Of a DNA stretch of 64,000 nt, positions 31,630 through 43,820 are shown piece by piece. The translations under genes and the position numbers were made by a program. Position 1 is the first letter of the stretch. Each line of letters opens with the position of its first letter. Source of the DNA: Phellopilus nigrolimitatus (taxonomy: Eukaryota; Basidiomycota; Agaricomycetes; Hymenochaetales; Hymenochaetaceae); NCBI GenBank assembly GCA_021029095.1, contig JAJOHG010000019.1:310001-374000 (forward strand), written 5' to 3'. The notes beneath the pieces were generated by a model. That model worked only from the letters and a program-made list of their open reading frames with translations, had not been told where the DNA came from and searched no databases.

Positions 31630-33295
31630 TCAGCTATGTTCCGTGAGGACAATCTTCTTTCTCTCCGCCTTCGGTTTGCTTTCGCCTCCGCGCTTGTGCT
31701 TCTGCCGACGCTCCTCTTTGACACGCCGTGCCTCGAGCATTGTGTGCTTGAGCTGCGAAGCTTTGTATACCGGTTTCGGTATGCGTCGGCTCCTGTATAG
31801 AGAAAAACATCAGATTTGTATGACGAATGGAAACCAGTTTGACGTACCGCGACACCTTCCCGATCTCGCTGTCCATCTTCCAGCGTTCGCGCAGGCTGTC
31901 CCGGTACTCCATCGCAGCCTTCTCGCGCGTAGTCACGACGCCAAGCCTGTCTGATGCTCGCGCCTTCCAGATGCGCACGTTTCCGTCATCCGAGCCTGTC
32001 AACACGAAGCGTGCGTCGGCGGTGTATATCGAGGAAGTCACCCTGTTTACGCGACAATATAGTCAGAGGAGAAACGCCCCAAAGCAGAAAAAAGACGGGA
32101 CGTACCGCTGCATGCGCTTCGTATGGTAAACCTCTGGTTGGCGCCCGATACCCTCTTTCCATATACGCACCGTGCGGTCCCAACCGCCCGAAACGAACTC
32201 GGTGCCCGTCGGACTCCAGTCGCAGGACATGGCCGCCGCGACGTGGCCTTTGTAGATCTGCGTTGGGGAAGAAAGTTTACGGATGTCGAACGTGTAGAGG
32301 TTGTGGTCCTCGGATGCGAGGAGCACAGATGTCGGGAACGTCGGGGACCACGCGAGCGCGTTCGCGCGGAGCTGCATGACGACGCGGCGCTCGGCCTTGC
32401 CTGTCCGGATGTCGTAGAGCATGAATGTGCGGTCAGATCCCACTGATGCGAGGACGGAGGACTCGGAGAGGTTAAAGCGCAGAGCAGAGATGGTTTCAGT
32501 CGAAGTAGAATGCGTGAGGTTGGATATTGGTGTGCTCCTGCGTACAAAGTCAGCTCAAGACAACTTCTGTTTATGGAGAATGGGTACTTTGTTTCGTCCC
32601 ATACTTGAACGATACTAGAAGCGGTAGCAAAAATTGGGTCGGTGCGGTGGTGGTCTATCGCACTAAAGTAACGAAAGTCAGCTCTCGATCGCTACAGCAC
32701 ACCTCATAAAGCACCTACTTAAAAGCAAACTTTCCAGGGAAGACCCCAAGAGGTTTCCGTCCCTCTGATGGTCCAGCATCGACATCCATATCCCCATCTG
32801 CATCAGACGATGTCCGTGTATCCCACAATTTCACGTTACGATCCACACCACAGCTCAGCAGTCGATCGCCATCCGCCCAGCACAGACCGGACACCTTTCC
32901 CTTGTGCGCTCCAGGTAGACGTAAAAGATGTCTTCGTTGCGGGGCATCATGAACAATGATCTCTTCAAGCTCGAAGGTCAGAAAAAAGTCCACGAGAGCA
33001 GCCGAACGAAAGAGCACTCACCTCCATCCCAGCTTGCACTCGCGACCGCACTCAATGACTGCGGCTTTCGCGCCAAAACTTCTACCGCATCGACATGCCC
33101 GTCCAGACTCCCAACAAACGGCTTCGAGAACATCCTTTCCATCTTTACCGCGTTCAAAGCTCGCATCCGTTCTCGTGCTCGTGCAAACGGGTGAATATTC
33201 GGGTCGAGGTTGCGCGACGTCGGCATGGGGTCACCTCTCCGGTTTGGGGCATGTTCTGCAGGAGAGTGCTGCAATACTTTTATTTTCTGCTTCAT
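31630..33295 (-). CDS. SOF1: WD40 ribosome-biogenesis factor Sof1/DCAF13
   Basis: Six exons on the minus strand fit in phase: 33295-33022, 32962-32719, 32662-32588, 32537-32106, 32042-31848 and 31792-31630 (460 residues, usual for the family). Sof1 is a nucleolar component of the U3 snoRNP/SSU processome needed for 18S rRNA maturation; the metazoan orthologue DCAF13 also bridges to CUL4-DDB1. The sequence shows the Sof1-type N-terminus (HPFARARERMRALNAVKMER, FVGSLDGHVDAVEVLAR), WD repeats (GAHKGKVSGLCW, SVGSDRTFMLYDIR, LASEDHNLYTFDIR, SGGWDRTVRIWK, TGSDDGNVRIWKA) and the diagnostic basic C-terminus (RRIPKPVYKASQLKHTMLEA). It is divergent from the DUF2461 gene over 409 bases. Confidence 0.93.
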
Positions 33296-33704
33296 CGTGA
33301 ATTTCTGTATGCACATTCAAGTCAACGAGCTCCTTACCATGGCTAGCGAGTTCTAGCAGGCTATATTCTAGCCTGCTCGCAGGTTTTTGCCGGCTTTCTT
33401 TCCTCAGAAAAAAAGTTGTAGACACTGGTAGACAAGGAGTTCAGGTCTATTGAGGAAGATAGAGCGTAAAACTAAGGTCGCAGGTCCCACTCCAGTCGAA
33501 CCGCGTCGTCGTGAATTGAAGGAATTGCAGAATGACCATGGTAAACTTTTTGAGTTGACGGCCGGCTGTATTTTACGTAATTGAGTTGCCGTCCGTCTGC
33601 AGCCGCTCGTGACTGATCCTTGTTACTTGACGCGTTTGGCTTGGAACTCCTGTTCATACTACTCAGTTGCTGCTTGACGTCTACCACCCTTCCGGTATAT
33701 AAGC
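33296..33704. promoter_or_regulatory. Shared divergent promoter region, SOF1 / DUF2461 gene
   Basis: The two start codons are 409 bases apart on opposite strands. A TATATAAG lies just before the ATG at 33705 (about 33695). No other defined site is recognised. Confidence 0.5.
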
Positions 33705-35578
33705 ATGGTCCGGAAAATGAAAACATCCGACAAAACTAGCGACGACGACGACAATGAAATCGAAGAAGTTATCTCGAGACCGACGCGTCGGGCCAAGGTG
33801 TCGCAGCAGAATGGCGGGAAACGGAAGCAGGAGTTGAAGGTGGCAGTCGATAGCGACGGCGACGACAGCGGAGAGGCGAGCGACGCGTACGTGAATGAAG
33901 CCGCAGAAGACGATGAAGAGAGCGACAGGGTTTCACTCGACAGCGACGCGCTCGATGACTCTGACTTCGACGCTCCGGCAAAACGTGGCAGCAAGAGAAA
34001 GCGCGCGTCTACAGGAGTTAAGGCTTCCCCCAAGAAACTAAGCCGCTCTGCACCGTCGTCTCCAAAGAAAGGAAAGGGGTCTCCGGTGAAAAAACGGAGG
34101 AAGGCGTCTACAGACGACGAGGACGAAGAGGAGCTTGCGGACGGGCAGGAGTTTGTCGGTACGGTTGTGCAGGCTCCGAAGACTGGGCTAGGTATGTATC
34201 GCTAGCACTGCTCAATTTTCTTGATTTAACCCGAATTCATCGTAAATACAGTGCCGCCTGGTCAGATATCGCAGAACACTTTAAACTTTCTGAGACAGCT
34301 GCAAAATCCTACTCACAACGATAGAATATGGTGCGTCTCGTGCTTATAGAATGTTCTCTTCATGCTCATCAAACAAATGCTTTAGGTTCAAACTTCATGG
34401 TGACAACCTTTACGTGTCTTAATTTGACCTTCAACTAAAGCCAAGAGTTGCTGCAGAACCGGTCTTTCGCCAGGCAGAGAAAGAGTGGAAGGACTTTATC
34501 GACGAGTTCACCCCTCTTCTTACAGAAGCAGACCCGCAAATACCTGTACTTCCGCCCAACGATGTTGTACACCGCATATACCGCGACGTCAGGTTTAGCA
34601 ACGACAAGACGCCTTATAAAACCAACTTCTCTGCAAGCTTCTCGAGAAGTGGGAGGAAAGGCATATTTGCAGTTTGTACGCATTAGTTGCATGCATATTT
34701 TTTGCGCCTAGTCCCCAGAACTGATTCTTCCCCGAGTTAGATCACTTGTATGTCTAGTTGGCGACCATTCTTTGTGTGTCAGTTACTGATCCCATAGTCA
34801 ATGGCATTGCAATAAAGGTCGAGTAAGTGTCAAAAAGTCTAAGTATCCATAACAAAGACTAATAAGACTTCCTGCAGTCAAACCCGAGGGAAGTCTAATG
34901 GCAGCTGGCGCATGGTGTCCCGGGAAGAATGAGCTCCAGACCATTCGGTCAGTACCTGCCCAATCGCCAGTTGCAACAGCTTCCTGACACCCCCAACCTG
35001 ACCAAAGGAACAATATCACCCGTTCGTCTCGGCGTATGCGCGAGCTCATCTCCGCGCCCGCCTTCGTCGAGCTGTTCGGCGAGCCGAAGCCGCATCCCAA
35101 GGGCCAGCGGCGCAGCATCTTCGGCATGGATGACGAACTCAAGGTCGCGCCGAAGGGCGTGGACAAGAACCATAAGTAGGTTTCAACTAAATGTTGGCCT
35201 CGGCGACGGAAAGGTGCCTGATGCGCGCGTCCGCTTTTAGGGACATCGACTTGCTCAAGTGCCGGACTTTTGCAGTCGTGCATAGGTACGCCGTTACTTG
35301 CTGCCTAGGACAAAACGTTTTGACATAGTGCTCCGTTGCACCGTTAAGGTTCACGGATGAACAAGTACTCGATCCGAATTTTAAGGAAGAGCTGAAGCGA
35401 ATCTTTACGATCGTCCAGCCGTTCGTTCACGGGTGAGCAGTTCCGGTTAATTTACGACTTACGAGTCACGGCTTAAACATTTGTGTCAAAAAGACTAAAC
35501 GACATGATGACTGTTGCGCCCGATGACTCTGCATCTGAGGCTGGAGAAGCTGACGAAGGTGAAGAGGCGGACGATTAA
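33705..35578 (+). CDS. DUF2461-domain protein with acidic/basic N-terminal tail
   Basis: Nine exons fit in phase: 33705-34191, 34252-34330, 34386-34399, 34457-34675, 34878-34947, 35008-35175, 35241-35285, 35349-35432 and 35494-35578 (416 residues). Residues 1-155 are low complexity with acidic runs and lysine-rich patches (KRGSKRKRAS, PVKKRRKAS), which suggest nuclear targeting. From about 165 the DUF2461 domain follows: LNFLRQLQ-NPTHNDR, WFKLHEPVFRQAEKEWKDFI, then IYRDVRFSNDKTPYKTNFSASFSR, SGRKGIFA and AAGAWCPGKNEL. The domain is widespread in bacteria and fungi and has no settled function. The 14-base exon 3 and the donor at 34676 are chosen because only they keep WFKLHE and FAVFKPEG in frame. 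It ends in an acidic tail (EAGEADEGEEADD). Confidence 0.85.
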
Positions 35579-36094
35579 CGCTGTCGCAACTCGCTTTCCC
35601 TTCCTATTCCCTTTTCTTTATTCTCTTGTTTTACTGGTCTCGATGCGTCTGTACCCGCATTCATTTAATTATTCTGGTTGTTCACTCTGTTGGCATAGTA
35701 TCCTCTAAACAAATAAACAAATTGGTGCGAAGAGAGAAAGACACGTGATGTCGACGCGCGGTACGACCAATTTCAAGCTCCGCGTATAGATGGAAACGAT
35801 GATCATGGTTTTTTTTCTTCTAAAAGCCTTTCTAGAGGCAAGTTTGTCGTACATCGCATATGCGAGCTAGCTACACAAGGACAAATGCGCATCAAGAAAC
35901 AATAAGAGGATAGGTAGAAAAAGCAGAAGGATAAGACAGTATCAAAGGAAGAACAAAGCAGGCGAAGTTACATAGTTATTTTATGATGATAAAAGGTATG
36001 GTAAGTGCATAAAGTATACAGAGTCCCTCCAGACAATTATCGAGGGACGTTCTTCTACTCCTTCCACCATTCATTTCGCGCCTCACCCCGCCCC
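35579..36094. other. Convergent spacer, DUF2461 gene / acetyl-CoA synthetase
   Basis: No gene; 3' flanks only, AT-rich around 35800-36000. Confidence 0.6.
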
Positions 36095-36208
36095 TCAGGC
36101 GCTCTTCTCCGTAACCTTTGCCTTGATCGTCTCCACGACGCCGGGGTCCGCAAGCGTGCTGAGGTCGCCGAGCTGGTCGCCCTCGCCCGCGACGATCTTT
36201 CGCAGGAT

Positions 36209-36244
<36 letters not shown>

Positions 36245-38799
36245 GTCCCCGACGACGAACACGCGCTTCGGCGCCGCGAACGGCCCGATCACCTTGCGCA
36301 CCTGCAGCGTGAGCTCCTTCGTGAGCGCGGGCTCGTCGTTCAGCTGCGTGAAGCCCGGCTTCAGCGTCACGAACGCGTAGACGGCCTGCCCCGTGAGCTC
36401 GTCTGCGGTCCCGATCACGGCGGTCTCCGCGACGCCGTTGTGCAGGACCAGCGCCGACTCGATCTCGGCGGTCGACAGGCGGTGGCCCGACACGTTGATG
36501 ACATCTGCATGATTACCGTTAATAGCTATTTCTTCTGAGTCAGTCCGACTCTCTCACCATCGACACGGCCCTTGATCCAGATGTATCCGTCCTTGTCGCG
36601 CGCCGCACCGTCACCGGTGTAGAAATAGCCAGGGTACGGACGCATGTATGTCTCAAGGTAACGCTTGTGGTCGCCGTACACCGTGCGCGCGAGACTCGGC
36701 CAGGGGTTCTTGATCACCAAAACGCCCTCGACGTTGTTGCCCTCGAGGACATCGCCGCTCTGCGGGTCGAGGATAACGGGCTCGATGCCGAAGAACGGCA
36801 CCGTCGCTGCTCCGGGCTTCGTCTCAATCGCGCCTGGGAAGGGCGTGATGACGATCGAGCCCGTCTCCGTCTGCCAGAACGTGTCGACAATCGCGCACTG
36901 GCCACGCCCGACGTACTCGTGGTACCAGTGCCATGCCTCTGGGTTGATCGGCTCGCCGACGCTGCCTAGCACTCGCAACGAGCTCAGGTCGTGGCCCGCG
37001 ACATGGTGGTGACCGAGGCGGCGCAGCAGGCGGATCGCGGTCGGCGCGCTGTAGAATTGCGTGATCTTGTGCTCCTGCACGTGCTGCCAGTAGCGCGCCG
37101 GTGTCGGGTACACTGGCGTCGACTCGAATACAGTCGTCGTAATCCCGTTCGCAAGCGGTCCGTACACGATGTACGTGTGGCCCGTGATCCAACCGACGTC
37201 CGCCATACACGCGAACTTGTCATCCGGGTGCACGTCAAACACGTATTTCACCGTCAGCGCAGCACCAAGAAGGTAACCGCCTGTCGTATGCACGACACCC
37301 TTCGGCTGTCCAGTCGAACCAGACGTCTAGTTACAATAAAAGTTAGCGCCGAAGCAAAATTTAAAACATTTAAAAAATGGAGCGGTACTCACGTAAAGAA
37401 TAAAGAGCGGGTCCTCAGCGGACATGACTTCAGGAGGGCAGTACGCCTGCACCTTAGCAGCTTCCTCATGCCACCATTTGTCACGGCCCTCCGTCCACGA
37501 GACGGGTTTGCCAGTGCGACGGAGTACGAGCACGTGCTCTACAATAGGGCACTCCTTCAAAGCGGCGTCAACTATCGCCTTGGTCGCGATAGTCTTGCCT
37601 CCGCGGCGGCCCTCGTCCGTCGTAATCAATACGCGCGACTTGCAGTCGTGAACACGGTCGCGCAGGGACTCGGCAGAGAAGCCTGCAAATACAACAGAGT
37701 GAACTGCGCCTATGCGCGCGCATGCAAGAAATGCGGCCGCAGCGTGCCAGGTCATCGGCAGGTAAATTGACACGGTATCGCCCTTCTTAACACCGAACTC
37801 CTTGAGCACGTTCGCGATGCGGCACACCTCGCGGAAGAGCTCGCCATACGTGACAATGCATCCTTCACCAGGCTCGTCGGCCTCGTAGATGATAGCGGCC
37901 TGTATTGATTGCCTGTCAGAATCAGACACATACAGAACGTATCTCAAATGTCACCTTGTCAGGATGCTTGTATGCCCAGCGATCGACACAATTATAAGAT
38001 GCATTGAGTCCGCCTTCGGGAAACCACACAATATCACCGTTCTGAAAACTCCCAGAACGGACTGTCTTGAATGGCCTGTCCCAATACAGCGTTTCCTTCG
38101 CGATCTGAGAATAAAGAGATACATTCAGTCGTCAGCTTCTCGAACTCGAAGTGTTTATGTCGAAGCAATGTAAAGCAAAGAGGCCTGGCTTCCCCGCGAA
38201 CGCGGCGCAGTTTGCGGAGAAATGATCGACAAGCCCTATGACAAATTGGTCGCATGACTAAAATCCCGATTTAGTCCGGCATAAACCCACTTCAGCTCGG
38301 ACTCGATATCAATAGCGAGTCGATATATGACGATGCAGTATAGAGTGGATAACCATTTCAAACCAGAAATATGAACTCCCAGCTCGTCCTTGAACTGAGT
38401 AGCAATACTCTGCGCCGCGCATAAGGACCAAGCAGACGATCTCAAGTCGAACTTGAGTTCGATGCGTAAAATGGTGAAGACGCTTGGCTCGCTCTTTTGC
38501 CCGACCTATCAGCACTTGCACAGCACCGTACACATAGTTCGTGTTCCGATCATAACGCGTCGCGTTTATAGACACACGGTCAAGCATAATACCGAATGCA
38601 CCTCTCAGGCGACAGTTCCCTGCATTCACACCCTCGTAGCCGAACAAGAGCAAAACATGATAGAATGCACATGGACGCGTGGACGCGCACTCACCTTCTC
38701 CCAGAACTTGTCTGAATCCTCACCGACGGTGAGCGCATGGTGCTGGTCGTAATCGTCTCGTGTAGGTCCGACGTGGGGTTTCCTGGAACCGTCGCGCAT
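36095..38799 (-). CDS. ACS: Acetyl-CoA synthetase (acetate-CoA ligase)
   Basis: Five exons on the minus strand: 38799-38695, 38104-37955, 37899-37393, 37326-36558 and 36504-36095, giving 646 residues, close to the family norm. It converts acetate, CoA and ATP to acetyl-CoA via acetyl-AMP in cytosol and nucleus. Visible motifs: [12 protein letters not shown] near the N-terminus, the nucleotide-binding [11 protein letters not shown] loop at about 255, [31 protein letters not shown], and [15 protein letters not shown] with the catalytic lysine near 605. The ATG at 38799 is the only in-frame start found in this exon; a few upstream codons are open (PEHEHAAIHPVAP), so a further 5' exon is possible. 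The first intron is 590 bases, about ten times the others. Confidence 0.93.
38105..38694 (-). other. Long first intron of acetyl-CoA synthetase
   Basis: 590 bases between GTGAGT (after 38695) and CTCAG (before 38104). Both exons are firmly coding and in phase. The interior has short open frames but no recognisable gene or element. Long first introns sometimes carry regulatory sites; none is identifiable here. Confidence 0.7.
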
Positions 38800-41195
38800 A
38801 CGGGGCGCAACCGGGTGGATCGCGGCGTGTTCGTGTTCAGGCCATGCTTAGCGTTTCGTCGGAAAGTATATGTGCTCAAAGGCAAAAGAACAAGACTGAG
38901 TGGTGATGGTAATGGGAAGAGGAGAAGGCTGATGAAGGGATGGAATGAGGTCAGTCTAACGTTGATGAGCGCTGAGGTCAAGTTATATGCTCCTGCTACT
39001 AGTACCGCCTGACGGTGACCCCGATCACACCGATCGTGGACCCCGGAGTTACATAAGCTCCGTAATTGGATTCCTCGAATTTGTTTTTCTACGGTAAGCG
39101 ACGCCAACGTCGCGTCAAACTGAAACATAGGCAAACGACGTGACATCGAAAAACTGCTCAGGGCAGAAGAGGCGGGCTTAGAGCGGGTGCCAGTATCATC
39201 GAGTTTGTTTATGTGGCTGATGCATTCAAGTTTTACAAAACGAAATGCGAAGGAAAATAAATCGTAAAAAAGGGCTCATGTCGCAGATCTCGATCTCGTC
39301 CTTCTCCTCAATGCGGGGTAAGGTTGTCACGCGCCGACGGACGTAGGACGACCGAGCCAAGAGCCAACCGGATTCAATTCAATTTTGCGGGACATGCAGG
39401 AGGATCGACGGAACGTGTTGCGGCGCCCTCCGAATCTTACTCGGTCACGGATTGCTCGCAACAATAACGCAATATCCGATTCTGATAACTATCGCCCGCT
39501 ATCAATAATACTCAGACCTGTCTGCAGAACTGTACACTGCATTGTGAAGACAAAAGCAAATTGAAATGACTTTCATGCATTTTTCACCCGCGGTTTCGTT
39601 CAAAAAAATGTGAAAATCTTTAGTCAAGCTTCGATATTTCAAATATCCACTGAATCATGAAAAATAAATGCGATAAGCATGATTTTAAATCCCAGAAGCC
39701 AAGACAAGAGCTACGTCTATCACTGAATTTTTTTGCAAAGGCCATGCAAAGACCATACACAAAATCTTTGTTTTCGGATATGATTGGCTTCCCACAGTCA
39801 GAAACTCTCTCAGATCCGGTCCTTTCCGAGCGATTTCACGTTCATCTGCGCCTCCAAACGAAGCTTCAGTCTGACAACACTCGAAAATGAGAACCAGCTC
39901 CATATACACGCACGCACTTCAGCCTGACAGTTTTACCTTCATTTTTTTTTCTCATGGATGACCGCGGCGCACCGAAGCTCCTCTTCTTTTTGCATTTGTC
40001 CGATATCGGGCGAAGCGAGAGAAAAAAAAGAAAGACAACGGACTCATCGGTGAGTTCTGAACTTTTGCAGATATCTTTTTACGCATGTCATAATGCGTGA
40101 CGCCGACGGAGGTGCTTCGAGTTCTCAAAACGAAGTCGAAGGCCCGATTGCGATGGTTCTGGGCCCTGGTTCTTCGTATAGCTGTACGCCGCGAAACGAG
40201 AAAATCTCATCGAGAAGACCGTAGAGCCTTCACTCTTGCAATTGATAAAGCTGATCAGGCTCACAGACACTGTAAGATGATCGTGGGGAAACCTGTCATT
40301 TAGAAAGTGCGGCGGGGCTCGTCAAGTAATGCGGAGGAGCGTCATAAGAAGCCTATTAGGCTAAGTGGGGTAAAAATAGACATAAGCGAGTTTCGTGCTG
40401 AAGACGGAGCCCCGCAGCGCACTCAGCAAAAAACACTTGATATTGAAGCGGGCGGCCGCCACAATTGGTTCGAAAGTATCGGAATCGAGTCGTTCCGTTA
40501 CAGTAGCAGGCAAAAATCCTCTCTTCCTGATGAAATATTAATTAGTTGTACGATAGACGCCAGCTATGGACTGAGTATAGTTGCATCTCTAGCTTTTACT
40601 CCGACGGGTACCATTGAGGCCTCAATTAGCAGGCGCTGCTAGTCCGAACATAGAGACAAGATTCGAAGAATGCAGCATTCAGTGTTTGCCACTAGACCAA
40701 TGAGCAAATTTCGACACCTGTGATTGCTCAACCTTGTGGTGGCGTGAGAATCGTGCAGGAGTGCTGTTTACACCTCTTGACGCGACGCGACGCGAACGGG
40801 TCTTGTTCTTCACAATCATTGATTAGCCTCAGCTTGAACCTCGGCTTCAGACGGCCGCCCCTACTAAGCGACTGGAACGCAAACTCAGGCATCCATTGCT
40901 TACATTTAAACCAGATTTTGACATTTGCATGCGCAAAGTAGCATGCCGCGTCACGTACCCAAGCCTTCCTGGCGCAAAGTTGCAGACAAATTATCTTATC
41001 TGGTAAAATTATCTTATCAGATTTGCAAGACTACGTAGTGTTTCTTTGCTCGAGCTCAACGGATGGATACAACATCCACGACCATGCCCGGCGCATTCCT
41101 AGCGATGTGCAATGTCACTAGGGATTTAATAGTCGTCACCATGTCTCCCAGGAAGTCTGTTCTCTCCTGCCTCTCCATTTTTCGCATCTTTGAAA
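38800..41195. other. Gene-poor spacer upstream of ACS and of VIT copy A
   Basis: This is the shared 5' region of ACS (-) and the VIT-like gene (+). Open frames at 40097-40303 and 40307-40642 have no similarity I recognise. A paired TTATCTTATCTGGTAAAATTATCTTATCAGA stretch at about 40993-41021 contains two direct GATAAG-type (reverse TTATC) sites, the kind bound by GATA factors; this is inference. Confidence 0.45.
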
Positions 41196-42567
41196 ATGGC
41201 CGACCTATCCGCTCCCTTGCCTCTCAGGGAGAGGAATACATCCGGTTCCAGCAGCCGGACTCCAATTTGGACACTGTCAAACGCAGCAGCGCCCGCTAAC
41301 GATATCCCATGCGACCGCCACAGCGGTGACAGAGATGGCGTCTGCTGTAAGGAGCTCAAGGGCGATGAAAGACATCTAGTTGACCCAGACATTGTGCGCG
41401 ACGTGTGAGTGTGGATGTGGCGAGTTTGATTTTCTTCGCACGTATGGACGGGCTGGTTTTTGACGGCACTCAGGAGAGTCTTGGAAAGATAAACTTCCAG
41501 CGGCTCGAGAGACGATCAGCTAGTCAATTTTTTATTCTTAATCGGGTTTATTATGAGCTTCTAAGCTCTCTCAGAATGTAATGTGGCGACACAACAGAAC
41601 TGGAGGCTTGACTTTCATAAATTCCCTTATTTCCGTGTTTTATTAAAATGCTCCTTATATAACGACGACTGACAGTGTCTGTTTCCAGGGTCATCGGTCT
41701 TTCAGATGGACTTACGGTACCTTTCGCTCTTACTGCTGGCCTCTCTAGCCTGGGCGAGTCAAGACTCGTAGTGCTGGGAGGCGTTGCCGAGCTCGTCGCG
41801 GGGCGCAATCTCCATGGGTGTTGGTGGCTTCTGTATGTCTCCTCTCCCTCTTTGCATTTCTGTAGCTTTCTAAACTTATTTGTTTTTCTATCCAGTCGCA
41901 TCGCAGTCGGAACGTGACCACTACCGCTACCTACACAAGCAAACCACTGCGCGTGTGCTACGCTCAGTGCTCCGGGGAGATGGAGCGCGAGGTGCACGAG
42001 GTACTCGGGCCCATCGGCGTGGACGAGAGGCTCAGCCGCCAGGTCGCCCACGATCTTATGAACCTCGAGGTAGAGGGGACTACATCAAACAGCGGCGTCA
42101 ACACTAACAGTGCTGCAGCAGGCGGCGACGTCGAGTCGAGCGGGCCCCGGCAGGACAAGGACGTCGGGATCACCACGTTCCTCCTCAAGTTCGGCGAGGG
42201 CATAGGTACGGCTCCCGTCCCCAGCTCGTCCTTGGATGCTGAAACATAATTTGGCAATGCATCGCAGAGGAAGTGCCCACCCGCCGGCTGTACATTTCTG
42301 CATTCACGATCGGGATGAGCTACCTCATCGGCGGCATCATCCCGCTCATGCCCTACTTCTTCATTCCCCGCGCGCACGTCGCGCTCATGTGGTCCATACT
42401 CGTCACCGGCGTGACGCTCATCGTGTTCGGCATCGTGAAGACGCATGTGAGTGGCGCGCGCGGCGGCGTGCTTGGGCTACCTGTGGGGCGCAATCAGCAC
42501 GCTGTTCGTCGGCGGCGCCGCGGCTGCCGCTGCCTACGGCATCATCGTCGCGATCGAAAAGAAGTGA
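41196..42567 (+). pseudogene. Vacuolar iron transporter family (CCC1/VIT1), copy A, three frameshifts
   Basis: Exon structure matches the intact copy B: 41196-41404, 41689-41832, 41896-42205 and 42268-42567. The protein would be a VIT1/CCC1-type iron or manganese importer of the vacuole (VIGLSDGLTVPFALTAGLS, EEVPTRRLYISAFTIGMSYLIGG, FFIPRAHVALMWSILVTGVTL). Exons 2, 3 and 4 each carry one extra G relative to copy B: in the GGGG at about 41800-41803, at TCAGTGC near 41967, and in GGCGGCGTGC near 42468. Each shift breaks the frame separately and no splice choice repairs it. It is either a young pseudogene or affected by assembly errors; sequence between the shifts remains protein-like. Confidence 0.8.
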
Positions 42568-43820
42568 AAGGATGCCGTAGGATGATGTTAGCGCAACGGT
42601 ATACTGGTGTGTACGAGACCTTTCACTTTGCGACAGTGCTGACATTTATATATCAGATGTTTACGGTAATAATAAAAAACGCTCATCACGGACAAATCCT
42701 CAGGCATGCTTATAGTTCATAGGATTATATCTATCTGGATACATAGGCCTCGGATTTTCCATTATTTTATAATCTTCCATCGGCTGCGCACGACTTTCTC
42801 TATAGTGGAATAAAAATAGACTGTTTATTAATAAATTACTCTTCTCGTATTTTCTTTCCGATTCACTACCACCATAATGGAAACGCTCTCGATGCATCCG
42901 CTACATATCGTTTTACTATTGAACTAAAAATCGAAGACCTCCATTATATGTGGTGTCATGTATTGTTTTTCATACATGTCATACTCGCCCGCTCAAATTG
43001 TCTTCCACTAACGCCATCATGCATCACAATGGGCTGCGTCCGGGGCTACAACTTGAAGTGGAAGAAATGGAAAACTATCATCATCTTAGGTGCATACTTT
43101 CTCGCCATAAGCTCTATTAAAACATCCGCGTAAAGGTCCTGGATCGACCTTGGCTGCGGATACCACGAACGTGCAGGTCGTGCGAAAAGAAGTTAGCAAC
43201 ACCTGAAGAAGTTATGGCGGCGCGTTTTGCGAAGTACGGATCGGACTTTGCACGATTCGGCAGTAAGGAGGAAATTGTCAAGCAGAGAAGGAAAGAGGAA
43301 AGCGGAGCACTGGAACTTGCAACGTCTTCGATACTCTATGTTTCAACTCTTACACGCGCTTATATAGGTTTCGCCTTGCATGCAAAATCAGAAGATACGA
43401 AAAACAGCGCTCTCAGAAAGTAACAGTATCAATATATGTATTGACGATCTCGGAAGAGGGCTAGAGGATCAAAATGGAGGACCCGGAAAGACTCTTTGGG
43501 TTACAGGCCCAGAACTAGCTATATACAAAGGGCGGGGCAACTGTTCGGAACAATAGTATAAAATATAGTGGTAGAGATAGGGAAACGTAGACATGCGTGC
43601 TGCCCTCGGCGATCTGGAGAACCGAAGTAGGGATGAATAGAGGTGGGAGACAGGGATTCAGGAGAATAAACCCTCTGACAGAAAATAAAATCCTACAACT
43701 AGCGCTGTACGCCTTTTGCAGCGCACCGGTCTGGCGAACTAACACCAACGCCATCGACTTTTCTGCTTGAACAATAGCACTCGTACACACCAACACATCG
43801 CAGGGCCATCATCGTCGCGC
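42568..43820. other. Spacer between the two convergent VIT genes
   Basis: No gene. AT-rich after 42650; short open frames at 42948-43133 and 43214-43423 have no recognisable content. It sits at the centre of the inverted duplication but the spacer itself is not palindromic. Confidence 0.55.

Noticed and set aside
40097..40642. Two adjoining plus-strand frames upstream of VIT copy A
   Set aside because: An intron could join them, but neither part shows a recognisable motif, so no gene is called.
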